Shown one piece after another: positions 53,071-64,000 of a DNA stretch of 64,000 nt. Under the pieces are notes generated by a model. It was given only the letters and a program-made list of their open reading frames with translations, did no database searches and was not told where the DNA came from. Position 1 is the first letter of the stretch. Each line of letters starts with the position of its first letter. The DNA comes from Sycon ciliatum. Lineage: Eukaryota > Porifera > Calcarea > Leucosolenida > Sycettidae. The translations under genes and the position numbers were made by a program. The stretch is from assembly GCF_964019385.1 (NCBI RefSeq), contig NC_088645.1, positions 42,833,331 through 42,897,330 on the forward strand. The letters run 5' to 3'.

Positions 53071-53313
53071 TAAGCCCAGTTCACATTCGACGGGGCGCAA
53101 CGGGACGCGACATAAGGATCGACGGGAAACGCCGGGGCGGTCACCCCGTCACGGACTGTGCCTTATGACTCGCACCATTCGTTATTGAACATCGCAAAGA
53201 CTGGAGCATGTCGTGTCGTACGAATTGTACAAGATTTTACAGCTCACCCCAGCCGTCACAGGCCCTTACGTCCCGTACCGTCAGCGTTGCGTCGAAAGAG
53301 AACTAGGCTTTAG
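53071..53313. mobile_element. MITE of the GTTCACATTCGACG family
   Basis: TAAGCCCAGTTCACATTCGA at the left; the reverse complement of the right end is TAAAGCCTAGTTCTCTTTCG. The inner CACCCCGTCACGGACTGTG stretch is repeated at 55813-55835. Confidence 0.7.
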
Positions 53314-54927
53314 AAAGATTACGTGTTGGTATGTGCTCCTAATTACACACAAATATACAAAAGGTATATAAAGAGAAAGCATGATCCACCCCATCATTGA
53401 CACCAACAGCCCGGCACAAGAGCAGCAGCACCTGCATTCTATTAACCCAAAGTTCATCTGCGAATATACTCACAGAGTCGTCTCCTTTACTGTGCCCGAC
53501 CTTGGAAGAAAACAACACAGCAACGTAGTGTTGGTTTCGGTGAGGGCTTCTACGTTCACATGAACACACAGAAAAGCACAATATATTTCCAAACAGACGC
53601 CAACTAGTATAACCAAACAGCAACGACAACACCACAAAGACCTAACAGTCTCTTGAGCACAAAGTGTCTGGGATAAAAAAAGAGCAGAAGTTCACCATCG
53701 ACACTGGTATTATAAAACTTTCTACAATTGCTGCAGAGGCAGCAGCAGGGTTCTAGTGCCCGGACCCAAAGCTCATCTGAGAATTTTCGCCATTGATACA
53801 AAGCAACGACCATGGTAGCAGCAGAGAGTAACAGCAGCAGCCGTTTGAGCAGCAGTATCAGCAGTCTCCAGCTTCAAGGGATTGACCTAGCAAATTTTAC
53901 AGTAACATGAAAAGTGCAACTGCACTCTTTCCGGCACCAAATATGCCATGCTGTCCCCCGCTGCAAAATAGAGAGGACAACTCTCAACTGTCGCCAACAC
54001 CTTGGCCCAGAGGGAGTCTTTCCTTCGACATTCGCCCCGGCCAAAGAAGGTCAAAACCCAAGTGGTGTAATCATGTATCTGCTTCTCCTATCGAGACACT
54101 GGCAAGGCTTGTATAGGCATGATAAATTGATAATACTGTATGCATATAACAAAGGCAAACGCACAAACTCACGTCCATGCACATGTGCACGGACGGTGTC
54201 GTTGGCGTACACACACACACACACACACGCGCGCGCGCGCCCACGCCCACGCATGCACAGGACAAAGGCATGTGCAAAGGAGCATGCTCATAAAAGCACA
54301 GGACAGGCACACGACTGATCTACGGATGTATCACGACATTGAAGGGACGGAGCTTGCAGCAAGCCTTCACCCTCTGGAGATTCCTGAAATACATAAATAC
54401 ATGTCAGCAGTAAATAGTTGCAGCATAAACATTTCCACGGGGACTGTGCAGCTTCACTAACCTTAACTTCAGTCTCCCCAGAATACAGCAATCAGACAAC
54501 GGCTACGAAGAGGTGCAGGAAATTTGAACAACTGTTTCAAAAGCAGTCCTCCAAGCCTTCTGCACCAACAGGTGATTCAGTTCGTGCTCTTATACCATCC
54601 TGGCAGGTAGAGACATTTTCTAATAACACGAAGAGCACAATCATCAAGGTGGGCAAATCCTCAAGAGAGAGTGCACCCTAACTTACACTACAAATCATTT
54701 ACTGGACACTACTGGACAGAGCGTCCAGTCCATTCAGTCCAGGGGAGAAGAGGCAAAGGCATAGGGCTCCTGAGAAGATGAAAGGGCAACACATTATCAT
54801 TACTACATTAATTTTATTATTGGGGGCAGACGTCTTCTCTGTAAAATATGAGGACGAAAGGCATATCAGTACTCACATCCCTGCTCATATCACTGCTCAT
54901 CCCTGTCCTCTACGAGGGCAATGCACT
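53314..54927. other. No gene seen; CG-rich Z-DNA-prone tract near 54207-54255
   Basis: Two minus-strand frames (53339-53635, 53604-53813) share a FADELWV/FSDELWV word in similar DNA (CAGATGAnCTTTGGGT), which suggests a short duplicated segment. (CA)n and (CG)n lie at 54207-54240. A plus-strand frame at 54848 begins with a signal-peptide-like hydrophobic run but soon enters the hAT-like element. Confidence 0.3.
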
Positions 54928-56389
54928 TAGGGCTGAAACAAGTATACAGATAACTCGCAAACCGATCGTTTTAAGAGCGCAATCGATAATCGTTAGTGTT
55001 CAAAGCGAATGCAAACGATTTTTTATGCATGCATACCAGTGGCAGTATTCTAGCCCTTGCACTCCATCCAATTGTGGATACGAGTGCAATCGTGTACTTT
55101 CAAGCGCAGTAATATTGATGCGTTGCTATGAAAGAGATCGGGAGTCAAGACGGTATCTTTTCGATTGATTCGTTGCGGAAGTTGGTGATAAGAGCTTCAA
55201 GCCAAAGGGTGACGACAAGCCTGATTCTTCGTTCTAGAAACAACAACATGAACTCCTCTAGTTCAAATTCGACGGGACGCGGCGTAAGGATCGATGGGAA
55301 GCGACAGGACGGTCTGACGGCGTCCAATGTGAACACCAGGAACGGGAACGTAACCATACTACCGTACGGATCGGGAAGCGACGGGAAGTATTGGATCAGT
55401 TCAACTTTTCATACCGTAGACGGGCATAGACGGAGACGCAAGCGTACAAAACGGCTGCATTTTGAGTGAGAACAGGAGGCGGCGGCGTGCGCCATCCACT
55501 CCCGATTCGTACTGGGAAATTTTTAGGATTTCGAACACTGCGCTTCCCATGATAACTCGCAGAATGGCTAACACGACTTGACTTGAATTTTAGCAAGATA
55601 AGATCTCATGTCACTTATGGTATTTAGGGATAGTTTAGGAGAATGACAGATGAACTGTTTTATCATTTCCTAGGGCTACTATTCGAATGGCACAACTTTC
55701 AGGGCTACTTTTTTGTCTCCATGAAAAACTGGTATTGTGAATTTGATTTCGCTTCATTCAAGGAGAAATAATTGAAAAGAAGTCCCGAAAAACAAGAAAT
55801 TAGGTCCGAAAGTCACCCCGTCACGGACTGTGTCTTATGACTCGCGCCGTTCGCTGGAGAACATCGCAACGACTGCAGCATGTCGTGTCGTACGAATCGT
55901 AAAAGATTTTACAGCTCACCCCAGCCGTCCCGAGAGGCCCTTACGTCCTGTACCGTCAGTGTTACGTCGAATGTGAACTAGGCTTTAGACCAGTCAGATG
56001 TCTACAGGTGTCGACACAATTGCCTGAAATGTTTACAGAATACCAAACACTGAGCGGTGGCCTGGGTATAGAGTGTTTGACTGGTGGCCACAGCTAATGT
56101 AGCAAAGGCATCATGGAATTTCTTCATAGTCTTGTGTTCCAGGTGCACGACTACAGCCGGAAAGAATCTATAATTATGAACCAACAATTATAATTGATCC
56201 CAATGTCTCAGTACTCATACTCCTTGTCAGTTTCGTGCTAGATTGTGCACGTCTGACTATTCGAAATCTGGTTTAGTTGGTGGACTCGATTGCATAACTT
56301 GTACCCACATTTTTCTATGTTACAATGATATTCATCGCTAAAGAGATTGGTTGATCGCTTGGAGTTATTGAATGATCGTTTCAGCCCTA
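54928..56389. mobile_element. hAT-like element with TAGGGCTGAAAC ends
   Basis: TAGGGCTGAAAC at 54928 and its reverse complement ending at 56389. TAGGGCTG ends and ATCGATAATCG-like subterminal words are common in hAT elements. The flanking 8 bp do not match, so either the two ends belong to separate copies or the flanks have changed. Inside is a GTTCAAATTCGACG-family MITE (about 55256-55988). Confidence 0.5.
55256..55988. mobile_element. Element(s) of the GTTCACATTCGACG family
   Basis: Left end TCTAGTTCAAATTCGACGGG and right end CGTCGAATGTGAACTAGGCT are inverted to each other. The right portion from 55813 repeats 53150-53310. It may be one 733-bp element or two nested copies. Confidence 0.5.
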
Positions 56390-56825
56390 ATTTATTTTCA
56401 CCCTGGCCACAGCACTAGGCGAAATTCTCTGACACGGCCTTTACCTGCATCCACTGCTCTTTCGCATCACGACGAAGGACATGCAGGGGTTCTCTCTGAG
56501 CAGAGGAAAGTAGCCATCGCCACCACCACCATCACCATTCACCGACAATACTAGAGAGACTATTTTCCCCGTCGTGGGTACTTCCAATAAAGTAATTCCA
56601 CTTACATAGGTACCGTCAGCGGCGCCACCATGTTCCCAACAGTGTATTCCTATCGTGGGTACTTCCACGGGCAATAAATTCGGCTCGTGCTGTCACTCGC
56701 AAGCCAAATAATTAATTCCTATACCTCCTCTGCAAACAAAATTATTTCAATGATTGGATAAATTCAGTTCTTTTCGCTCGTGCACGTCACGCCGGGTGCA
56801 CTGCGCGCGGCCCATCTCCGCCCGT
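56390..56825. other. No gene seen
   Basis: No convincing frame or repeat border between the hAT-like end and the 10-bp satellite. Confidence 0.35.
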
Positions 56826-57050
56826 ACATTGTTTCATCTTGTTTCATCTTGTTTCATCTTGTTTCATTCGCGGCCCATCTACGCCCGTACTTCGAGTTTC
56901 ATTTGGTTTCATCTTGTTTCATCTTGTTTCATCTTGTTTCATTTTGTTTCATTTCGTTTCATCTCGGCCCCATCTGCGCCCGTACTTGGCGTTTCATCTT
57001 GTTTCATCTCGTTTCATCTCGTTTCATCTTGTTTCATCTGTTTCATCTGG
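56826..57050. repeat. 10-bp satellite (GTTTCATCTT) with 11-bp variants
   Basis: About 17 copies of GTTTCATCTT-like units, broken by CGGCCCATCTnCGCCCGTAC segments at 56810, 56872 and 56967. The long open frames in all three registers follow from the repeat. Confidence 0.9.
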
Positions 57051-57639
57051 GGGGAAGACGGGCCCGTCAACCTTGCGCAAGCCGGTTTCGGAAAGCTTCA
57101 CATTTCGTAGTGATGTAGTCCAAAACAATTCTACAAATGCTTTGGAAAAGAAAGAACTACATACAGGAGCTAGTGTTTTTGAAATATTGCACTCACCTCC
57201 ACTTTTCGCCTGACGCTTCACAGTGTGGCGTGCGAAAAAGGACACACCACAGTTTCATCCACCAGCGTCCGCATCGGATGAGTGCATAATATTCCTCCTG
57301 AAAATCCTCCTCTGCCAAATGGCTGGAACACACGCGAAGGATTTACATTGTAGTCCCGAAATTGTCAAGCAAATAATTATGTCGCTTGATAGCTGCTATG
57401 GTGCACTGCTCGGCCTGCGCCAAGCACAATCCTTCGGAAATTGGTGCAGGTTCATCCCAGGGGGGTTACCAGTAAGATTATAGTAGCCAAGAACACAGCC
57501 AGAAGCCATGATGACACAAATACCCTCTTCTTCCATGGACAAACAGAAAGAAGATGCGAAATCCCAGTGTTTCTGGATCTGGCCAAAGCCAAAAGGATCA
57601 CCAAGTCTCAATGACGTCACGTGTTTGTGACGTCACGGC
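57051..57639. other. No gene assigned; one 86-codon plus-strand frame
   Basis: The frame at 57223-57483 lies inside the 11.25-kb element near its right TIR. It has several Cys and Leu but no known domain, and ends near a weak AGTAAG. It might be the last exon of a gene of that element. Confidence 0.25.
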
Positions 57640-57774
57640 ACGGACCCGAAAAGGACAATTGCAAACTGATATATCTCAAGAACGCTTGGTCGGATCGAAG
57701 TGGGACCTTCACCATTCGACTCAGCGTCCAAAACTCTACGGACCATGAAGTTTTGATTTTTGGGTGTAGTTCCC

Positions 57775-59632
57775 CTTTAAGCAACAGTATCGTTCTGTCA
57801 GACGCGAGGGGACGCTTCTGAGTAGGAGACTGAAATCCCGTTTCCTGATGCACCAGTTCTCGGCACTCCGACGAAATCCTAGAGGTCAGTGGGCTCTTCT
57901 TAACAGTCTGTCTGGCAGGCGGAAAGTAAGAAATCAGCCAATTGCATCTCTCAGTAGTCTGACAGAGACATTTGCTAACATAGTGCACGATCCAAGCCGG
58001 CCTGCTGACATATGTTTACGCCCAGCCACCCAACAGCCAACTACTGCTGCTCGACTGTCCCATTTTCGACCCGTAACTGTGGCGCACATCACCACACTGC
58101 TCAAAGCAACAAACACAAGTAAGTCACCTGGCTCTGACAACGTCTTACCAGCCGTATTGAAGCATGGTCGTGATTCCATAGCAGTTTCTCTCACTGATAT
58201 TATCAATAAATCTCTGAGCACAGGGTGCGTACCAGATATTTTCAAGAATGCCACAGTCAGCCCAGTTTTCAAATCAGGCGATGCAGAAAGCTCTACTAAT
58301 TGCAGACCAGTCTCATTATTGCCCATATGCAGCAAGATATTAGAACGAGTTGTCTTGGAGCAGCTGATTGCATTCTTTAAGTTACACAACATCATGTACG
58401 TGCCTGACAATCAATTTGCCTACCGTACGAACAGCTCGTGTGAGGACTGCCTAGCGCTAGTGGTCGACGAATGGCTCCAAGCCCTTGATAACAACGAGTA
58501 CTGCGGCATAGTGTTTGCAGATATGAGCAAAGCTTTTGACCGAGTTAAGCATCAAGAGCTCATTGACGAGTTGAAGATGCTTGGCATTGCTGACACTGCA
58601 CTTGCTTGGTTTGCAAGCTACCTGACCAGACGCGTCCAGCGAGTAAGAGTAGGACAAGAGCTAGGTGGGGCCCGCCCTTGCACAAGAGGCGTCCCACAAG
58701 GCTCCGTGCTCGGCCCACTGCTATTTTGCATTTACACCCGTGATGCACCACAGTGCTTCCAACATGCATTGAATCAACTTTATGCCGATGATATCACACT
58801 CTATATCAGGCACAAGTCCATCCAGATCATCACAACCCAGCTGAGTGCTGACCTTGCCGCTCTGGATCGCTACCTAGATCAGAAGGGACTGGTGTTAAAC
58901 CCGTCCAAGACTCAGTTTGTCCTGCTCAGGCGACCGGGCAAGGAGCTGCCACCTGGCACCGCAGTCAACTGCCGGGGCACTTCCATAGCCCCATCTGCTT
59001 ACGCTCGGTACTTAGGAATACTGGTTGACGAACATCTGTCTTTCTCAACCCAAGTGGATGCAGTATGTGCAAGTGTCAATAGGAAGGTCGGAGCATTTGT
59101 CCATGCAAAGCAGAATATCAGCATTTTTGGCAAACGACTTTTCTATTTATCGATTATTCAGTCCACATTTGAGTTTGGCAGCACTGCATATATTCATTGC
59201 TTATCACAAACCCTATATGACAAGCTTCTTACTGCCAGCCGCGTAGCATTAAAGAGAATATTTTCGTTGGATAGAATGACTCCCACCACTCTTCTATACA
59301 GTCATACTAACTTGTACGCCTTTGAGAAACGCCTCAATTTCAAAACCTATGTATTTGTTTACCGCTGCCTGAATGGACTTGCTAGTCCTCTTCTGCGAGA
59401 CCGCTTTACCTTGCGCGCCCATGGTGCTCGCACTGCAGCCACCACCCATGGCCAAGTCTCTGCTGCTCTTGTTCTGCCCCCCGCTAACACCCGATATGGC
59501 TTTAGTGCAATTTCTTGTTTGGGCGCTGCCAGGTGGAATACACTTCCACCGGCTTGCCGCATGTCTAGTTCACCAGCTGAATTTCGCTCATCCATCAAAT
59601 TATACCTAGGGTTCCCTGTAAAAAGGCGCTGA
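57775..59632 (+). CDS. LINE reverse transcriptase, right half of the split LINE
   Basis: The frame is open from the end of the TIR (57775) and includes a methionine at 57848 (594 codons from there). It starts in the linker (FKQQYRSVRREG, RLKSRFLMHQFSALRRNP). The RT fingers follow (SPGSDNVLPAVLK, NCRPVSLLPICSKILERV), then FADMSKAFDRV near residue 223, GVPQGSVLGPLLF and YADD at 312-315. The thumb region (SKTQFVLLRR, YLGILVDEHLSF) and a C-terminal WNTLPPACR...FRSSIKLYLG end follow. All RT motifs are intact, so the copy was young when interrupted. The left half is at 46059-46520. The 3' end (TTGGGAATTCCCTAGTAAAA) is followed by A-rich and AAT repeats. Confidence 0.93.
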
Positions 59633-59700
59633 CGCCTGTTGGGAATTCCCTAGTAAAAGAAGAAAAAATAATAATAATAATAAATAAACGTAGACCCAGG
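59633..59700 (+). repeat. 3' tail of the split LINE
   Basis: GGGAATTCCCTAGTAAAAG followed by (AAT)n, a short-repeat tail as in CR1/L2-like LINEs. Confidence 0.7.
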
Positions 59701-60180
59701 AATGAACTTACTGGAAGGCGTGTTTGCAAGGTGGAAGACGAATAAGAAGAATCGTGGGAATCGGGCGACAATGGCTGGGATGTAAGTCCAACATTGCTGT
59801 TGCTAGAGTTACCACTGCCTGTTCACAAGGGAGTCAAGTACATGTATGTTGCCGTTTTGCCTTTTCCCGTGTTCTCCGTCGACTGTACTCCCAGGACTAT
59901 TCTCTAAACTTACGAGAAGGAGTGTTAAATTTTGCAAGATGGAAGAAGAAGAAGAAGCGTGGGAATCCGACGGCAATGTCTGGAATGTAAGCACAACATT
60001 TCTGGAACTAGGGTTGCCACTGCTTGTTTATAAGGATTTCATGTGTGTTGTCTTTTTGCCTTTTGCCATGTTCTCCGCCGACTGTACTGGTCTGAACGCT
60101 CTCACGTGTGTTGCCCTCTTCAGGCAGTAGAAGGGGGGGGGGGGAGGGAAGTGTCCAGCACATGCTGGCATCCAGGAATA
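59701..60180. other. Two ~150-bp imperfect direct repeats; no gene
   Basis: GGAAGACGAATAAGAAGAAT..TGTAAGTCCAACATTGCTG (59732) and GGAAGAAGAAGAAGAAGCGT..TGTAAGCACAACATTTCTG (59940) match over ~150 bp, each followed by a TTGCCTTTT..TGTTCTCCG word. A G run lies at 60131-60146. Confidence 0.5.
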
Positions 60181-60580
60181 GTAGTAGTAGTAGTAGTAGT
60201 AGTAGTAGATTTTATTATTTTACTAGGGGAGTCCCAACAGGCGTTGCCTTTTTACTGGGAACCCTAGGTGAATTTTTACCATGTTTACATACAGAGTAAG
60301 AGACGGGGCCTGACGGCAGTCAGTGGGAAGAGCATTCCATCTGTCTGCCGCCAGGAAAGAAATAGAACGCATGCCATATTGCGTAGAAACAGGCGGAAGA
60401 ACTAATGCGCGCTGTGCCTGGCCGCGCGTGCGAATGCTGGGAGGAACTAGGCAAATGTCTGACCCTTCCTCTTACTCCAAGAAAAATCAGATTTACCATA
60501 CTGCAGTACCCCGAAGGGCACGTTTGCCCGGGCTTTGGGGCAATGTGATGTGACCCGGATATGCAACATAGGTTAACACG
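60181..60580 (-). pseudogene. LINE 3' end, minus strand
   Basis: The minus strand begins in the last part of an RT protein (FFPGGRQMECSSH region) and ends TCCCAACAGG..CCCTAGTAAAATAA, the reverse complement matching the 3' end of the LINE at 59600-59660. It is followed by (TAC)n in place of a tail. It is heavily truncated and out of frame. Confidence 0.75.
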
Positions 60581-61674
60581 ACAAGTTGACCACAGGCGTC
60601 TGCCTAATCGACATGTCAAAAGCCTTTGACAAGGTCAATCACAGCCAACTGGTCCGGGACCTATTCGATCTCGGCCTGGACAATGCCTCCCCTCGCTGGT
60701 TCTGCAGCTACTTAAGCGATCGAACCCAGCAAGTGCGCATTGGCCCCACCTACAGTGTTGCTGCTAAGTGCTCATCTGGTGTACCTCAGGGCTCGGTCCT
60801 AGGACCGATCCTGTTTAGCATGTACACCCGTGATGTCCCTGCCATAGCCCATCCTGCTCCATCTCTGCAATTTGCCGATGACATTGCCGTGCACTGCCAC
60901 AGAAAATCAGTGCTAGCCACATCAGCCTGCCTGTCAGGGTCTGTCACCAACGTCGCTGACTGGCTCAAGCATCGACATCTGCTTCTAAATGTCCTGTCAA
61001 TTGTACCACAACGCAATGCGGGTCAGCATGTCGCTGTCCGCTGCAACCAGACAGAGCTTCCCCTGAGCCCAACAGCAAGGTACCTCGGCGTGACCCTTGA
61101 CGCCGCTGTGAAGTGGGACCCCCATGTTGACGCGATGGCGAAGAAAGTTGTGCAGAAGATTGGAGCATTGTGGCGGTCCCGCAGATGTCTGAGCCTCAGT
61201 AGTCGCATCCAGTATGTGAGGTCAGTCATCATGCCTGACCTCCTATATGGGTCTAACGCCTTCTCTTCCTCCCTCAAGGTTTCGCAGCTTGATCGCCTTC
61301 AGGTCCTGCAGAACCGAGCGGCGAGAGCGGTATACGGTTTGCCGCCTCACACCTCGGCTCAGCCTCTGCTCGAACGGATGTCCCTGTACAGAGTTCGCGA
61401 GTGCTACGCCCAGAAGCGGCTCGTCCTGGTGTGGCGCTGTGTCAATGGGAAAGCCAGCAGTGTCCTTCAGGACCTATTCTCACCATCAGCTGGCAGCACC
61501 ACCCAGCACCAGGTTTCCAGGGGCCTCACTGTCCCCTCGGCACAGTCAGAAGCCGGCAGATCTCGCCTGGCCTTTCAGGCAGCCTTGGCCTGGAACGCTC
61601 TCCCAAGGAGTGTAAGGGAGATCAAGGCTGCCCAGCAATTTAAGCTTGCCTCCATCCCCTACACCTTGCAATGA
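60581..61674 (+). pseudogene. 5'-truncated LINE reverse transcriptase
   Basis: An open frame of 362 codons from 60586, starting within the RT at CLIDMSKAFDKV, with GVPQGSVLGPILF, FADD at residues 96-99, a YLGVTLDAAVKWD thumb and a C-terminal WNALPRSVREIK end. After LLLN about ten residues usual in the family (the KTK segment) seem to be missing. It differs clearly in sequence from the LINE at 57775, so it is another family or an older copy. The 5' half of the element is absent. Confidence 0.85.
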
Positions 61675-61729
61675 ATGCTCTGTCTGACTTTTCCCGTCCA
61701 CACACCACGTCATTTACTCTTCTCTGCGT

Positions 61730-61825
61730 GCTTGTTCGCTTATGAACTCTTTGTGTTCCCTCTGTTGACGCTTCAAAATCGCTCTATTGACACTGCAAAA
61801 TCGCTCTGTTGACGCTGCAAAATTG
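61730..61825. repeat. ~30-bp minisatellite
   Basis: Three units of GTTGACGCTTCAAAATCGCT type. Confidence 0.7.
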
Positions 61826-61847
61826 CTTATCATCTCCCTCCCTCCCT

Positions 61848-61918
<71 letters not shown>
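61848..61918. repeat. (CT)n microsatellite
   Basis: About 70 bp of CT. Confidence 0.97.
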
Positions 61919-61919
<1 letters not shown>

Positions 61920-63368
61920 CGTAGCTCTCTCCCTTTTGAAATTCGCTTCCATAGAATTGGGCACCATTGCCCGTTTGGCCTTGCGAAGCAAAATAAAAAT
62001 CAACAACAACACCACCACTGGTACAAGGTATCACAGTGTAATGGTAGCGTAACTTTGTTACTACACGAAGCTACTTACGTGGAATATCCAACATTGGAGT
62101 TCATCGACGGCCATGTAATAGTTAATGGCCTACGCCTATGGACCAGAGTCCCCAGCTGCATCTAGAGGTAGGAACATCGTGCTACTGCAGGGGCGTCACC
62201 GGACCCCTTCACAGGGGGATGCACAGGAATTTTGCACAGGAAAATTTTTGCACAGGAAAACACGAAAAAGTTCGCTGATAATGAGCTGGCCAGGCGCTTT
62301 CTTTTTTCGAGAAGACGACATTTTGAGAGGAAACAGCTCCAAAGACTCTTCAAGTGTGGTGACCTGACTAACTTACTTGCGACCACACTGAATTATTATA
62401 TCTTCTGTTTCAAACAAACATCCAGCATGCCGCCGCGCGTGTAGATTCTAGTACAAGGCCAAAGGATGCAGCGCTGCGCACACGTGCACGGGTGCAGTAG
62501 TAAAAGTATTAGGGAGGTTTCGCTCTACGTAATTACGTATGAAAATCCGTATGTCGTACGTGCCGGGGAGCGAGGGCAACTTACTTTCATACGTAAATCT
62601 CTCTACGGATTTCCGTAGGAAAGCTGTTTCCTACGTTGGGTCATCCTTAGGACTTTTTGAAAAAATTTTGTCGCATTTTCCGCATTTGTCCATGGCAACG
62701 TTCAAGCCGCGCGAAACACAAGGTACACACACCGTACACCACGTGCAAAATCTAATGGAAAACGCGGTTTCGGTTCATGGTGCACGCAGTGGGCGCATGC
62801 AGCCAACGCGTCTCCAAAGCAATAACGCATGTTTAGCAGTTGTGGAGAAATCACCATACCAAACTTATGTCCGGCAATTCCCTGCTTCATTCCTTTGTCC
62901 AACTACTCAACATACATAAAACATTCCTGTAAATGACCAAATTCTGCTAACTGCCGGCATTATCCGCCTAGTGCTAGTTGACAATCATTACTCATTTTCT
63001 GATTAAATCTGGCGGAAAAAGTCCTCCAGTGAAGTCTACATGAAAATAAGATCCCCACTGATGTAAGAACTCAACCATTGTAACCTAGATGCTGCCAATC
63101 CTTTTATCCTGGACGGGGTTGTGAGTCACCTAGTGTAGTGTGATGAGCAAACTTGAAATAGTAAAATCATTTCCAAAAATCCACACCAGAGGACGGGGAT
63201 TTTAGTGTGAGTCCGCTCACTAGCCAATAGACTCACGTCCTCAACATTCCTTTAGATGCTTTTCCCGTCTCCCTGAGATACCCATGTGACCCGATACTGC
63301 CAGGGAGCTAGTACCGTATGTGTGCGGAGTGTGTACGCATGAACGCGTGGCTTCTCTGCCTCTGTCTT
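61919..63368. other. No gene seen
   Basis: Short frames only. A local inverted pair TACGTATGAAA / TTTCATACGTA lies around 62534-62598. Confidence 0.4.
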
Positions 63369-63370
63369 TT

Positions 63371-63486
63371 AAGGCTATTCATACTTCATTTCGCGTACGG
63401 GAAATTCATCGCGCGACCTTCACGCGATGGCTTTCCCCTATGCGACGCGTTTCGCGTACGTGAAATGAAGTATGAATAGGCCTTTA
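63371..63486. mobile_element. 116-bp MITE-like palindromic repeat
   Basis: Arms AAGGCTATTCATACTTCATT and the inverted AAGGCCTATTCATACTTCAT, both running on to CGTACG. The arms make up more than half the element. Flanks are T/A rich, so the target duplication is unclear. Confidence 0.8.
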
Positions 63487-64000
63487 GTCTCTAGCTCTGT
63501 CTTTGTATCGGTCTCTTTCTTCGTCTCTCTCTTCAAGAAACCAGACATGGCTTTGTTATGGATATCAGAAATGCAAAGTGCAAACATGCAGACAAGCATT
63601 AGTATCAGGTGTTCACTGAACAGCCTCTTGAACATATGGTCTTTCGACTATGGAACCATGCATGATGCAACTCCACAAGCCCCCCCCCCCCCCAACCCTC
63701 GTCCTCAAAGCATACAGTCATAACAATCCACACACCTAATGAACAAATTCGTTGATCCCCGAGCTGCAGAAAGTGCTCAATGTCAGAAACAGAGATTAGG
63801 ACATAACAGAGTCAGGGGAGGACGCACAATCAAAAATAGTTTTCAGTTCATAATTCACATTCATGAAGTGGAGGAATCAAGGAAAGAATGGGTAAGTTTG
63901 GAGGTGATTGTAGGGGTAAGAGTAGTATTCACTTAACCAATCTGGGTTTATGTTACAGGGGATGAGGCAGCGTAAAACTAGACAATTACTTGACAACCAG
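63487..64000. other. No gene seen; C run at 63680-63692
   Basis: Two short plus-strand frames (63472-63723 and 63739-63936) have no known domain. Confidence 0.35.

Noticed and set aside
54848..55168. Plus-strand frame with signal-peptide-like start
   Set aside because: It runs straight into the left end of the hAT-like element after 26 codons; no homologue recognised.
56754..57213. Three overlapping Phe/His/Ser-rich frames
   Set aside because: Direct translation of the GTTTCATCTT satellite.

Overview
The window looks like nuclear DNA of a marine invertebrate animal, perhaps an early-branching one such as a sponge; the sequence alone cannot fix the species. The reasons are introns with GT..AG borders, long (CA)n and (ATT)n microsatellites, a Bel/Pao retrotransposon, several Penelope-like elements (PLEs) with GIY-YIG endonuclease domains, several LINE fragments, pogo-, mariner- and hAT-like elements, and a tyrosine-kinase-like (TKL) protein kinase exon. 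Almost all of the window is repeats nested in repeats. Only the kinase, and possibly one repeated-exon gene, look like host genes.

Layout. 1-7.0 kb: a nearly complete Bel/Pao element on the minus strand, its 3' LTR cut off by the window edge. 7.7-15.8 kb: a minus-strand series of five phase-0 mini-exon-like copies (72, 93, 72, 93, 72 nt), each with the same CTGCAG/ and /GTAAGT borders and a (TG)n tract just upstream of its 3' splice site, below a 432-nt coiled-coil exon; this region is partly segmentally duplicated and carries inserted elements. 16.2-17.6 kb: a mariner-like TIR element. 17.9-19.4 kb: a decayed LINE. 21.3-22.2 kb: a SINE and a pogo-like MITE. 22.5-23.5 kb: the kinase exon. 24.6-28.0 kb: a ~1.3-kb duplicated repeat carrying damaged hammerhead ribozymes. 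28.4-34.4 kb: LINE and PLE fragments, foldback repeats and minisatellites. 36.25-38.69 kb: nine tandem units of ~282 bp, each with a tRNA-like sequence. 38.9-46.1 kb: a cluster of PLEs, hammerhead ribozymes and palindromic elements separated by (ATT)n tracts. 46.06-59.6 kb: a LINE split by an 11.25-kb element with >100-bp terminal inverted repeats. 60.2-61.7 kb: two further LINE 3' ends. The rest is unassigned.

The most unusual content is the hammerhead/PLE cluster: a ribozyme with complete core and three paired stems at 42173-42218, and a 1.9-kb element in which a PLE endonuclease frame without its reverse transcriptase is enclosed by ~328-bp inverted repeats, each containing a hammerhead motif. 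Second are the 282-bp tRNA-like array with three-unit higher-order structure, and the mini-exon series. All calls come from reading the sequence; no database search was run.
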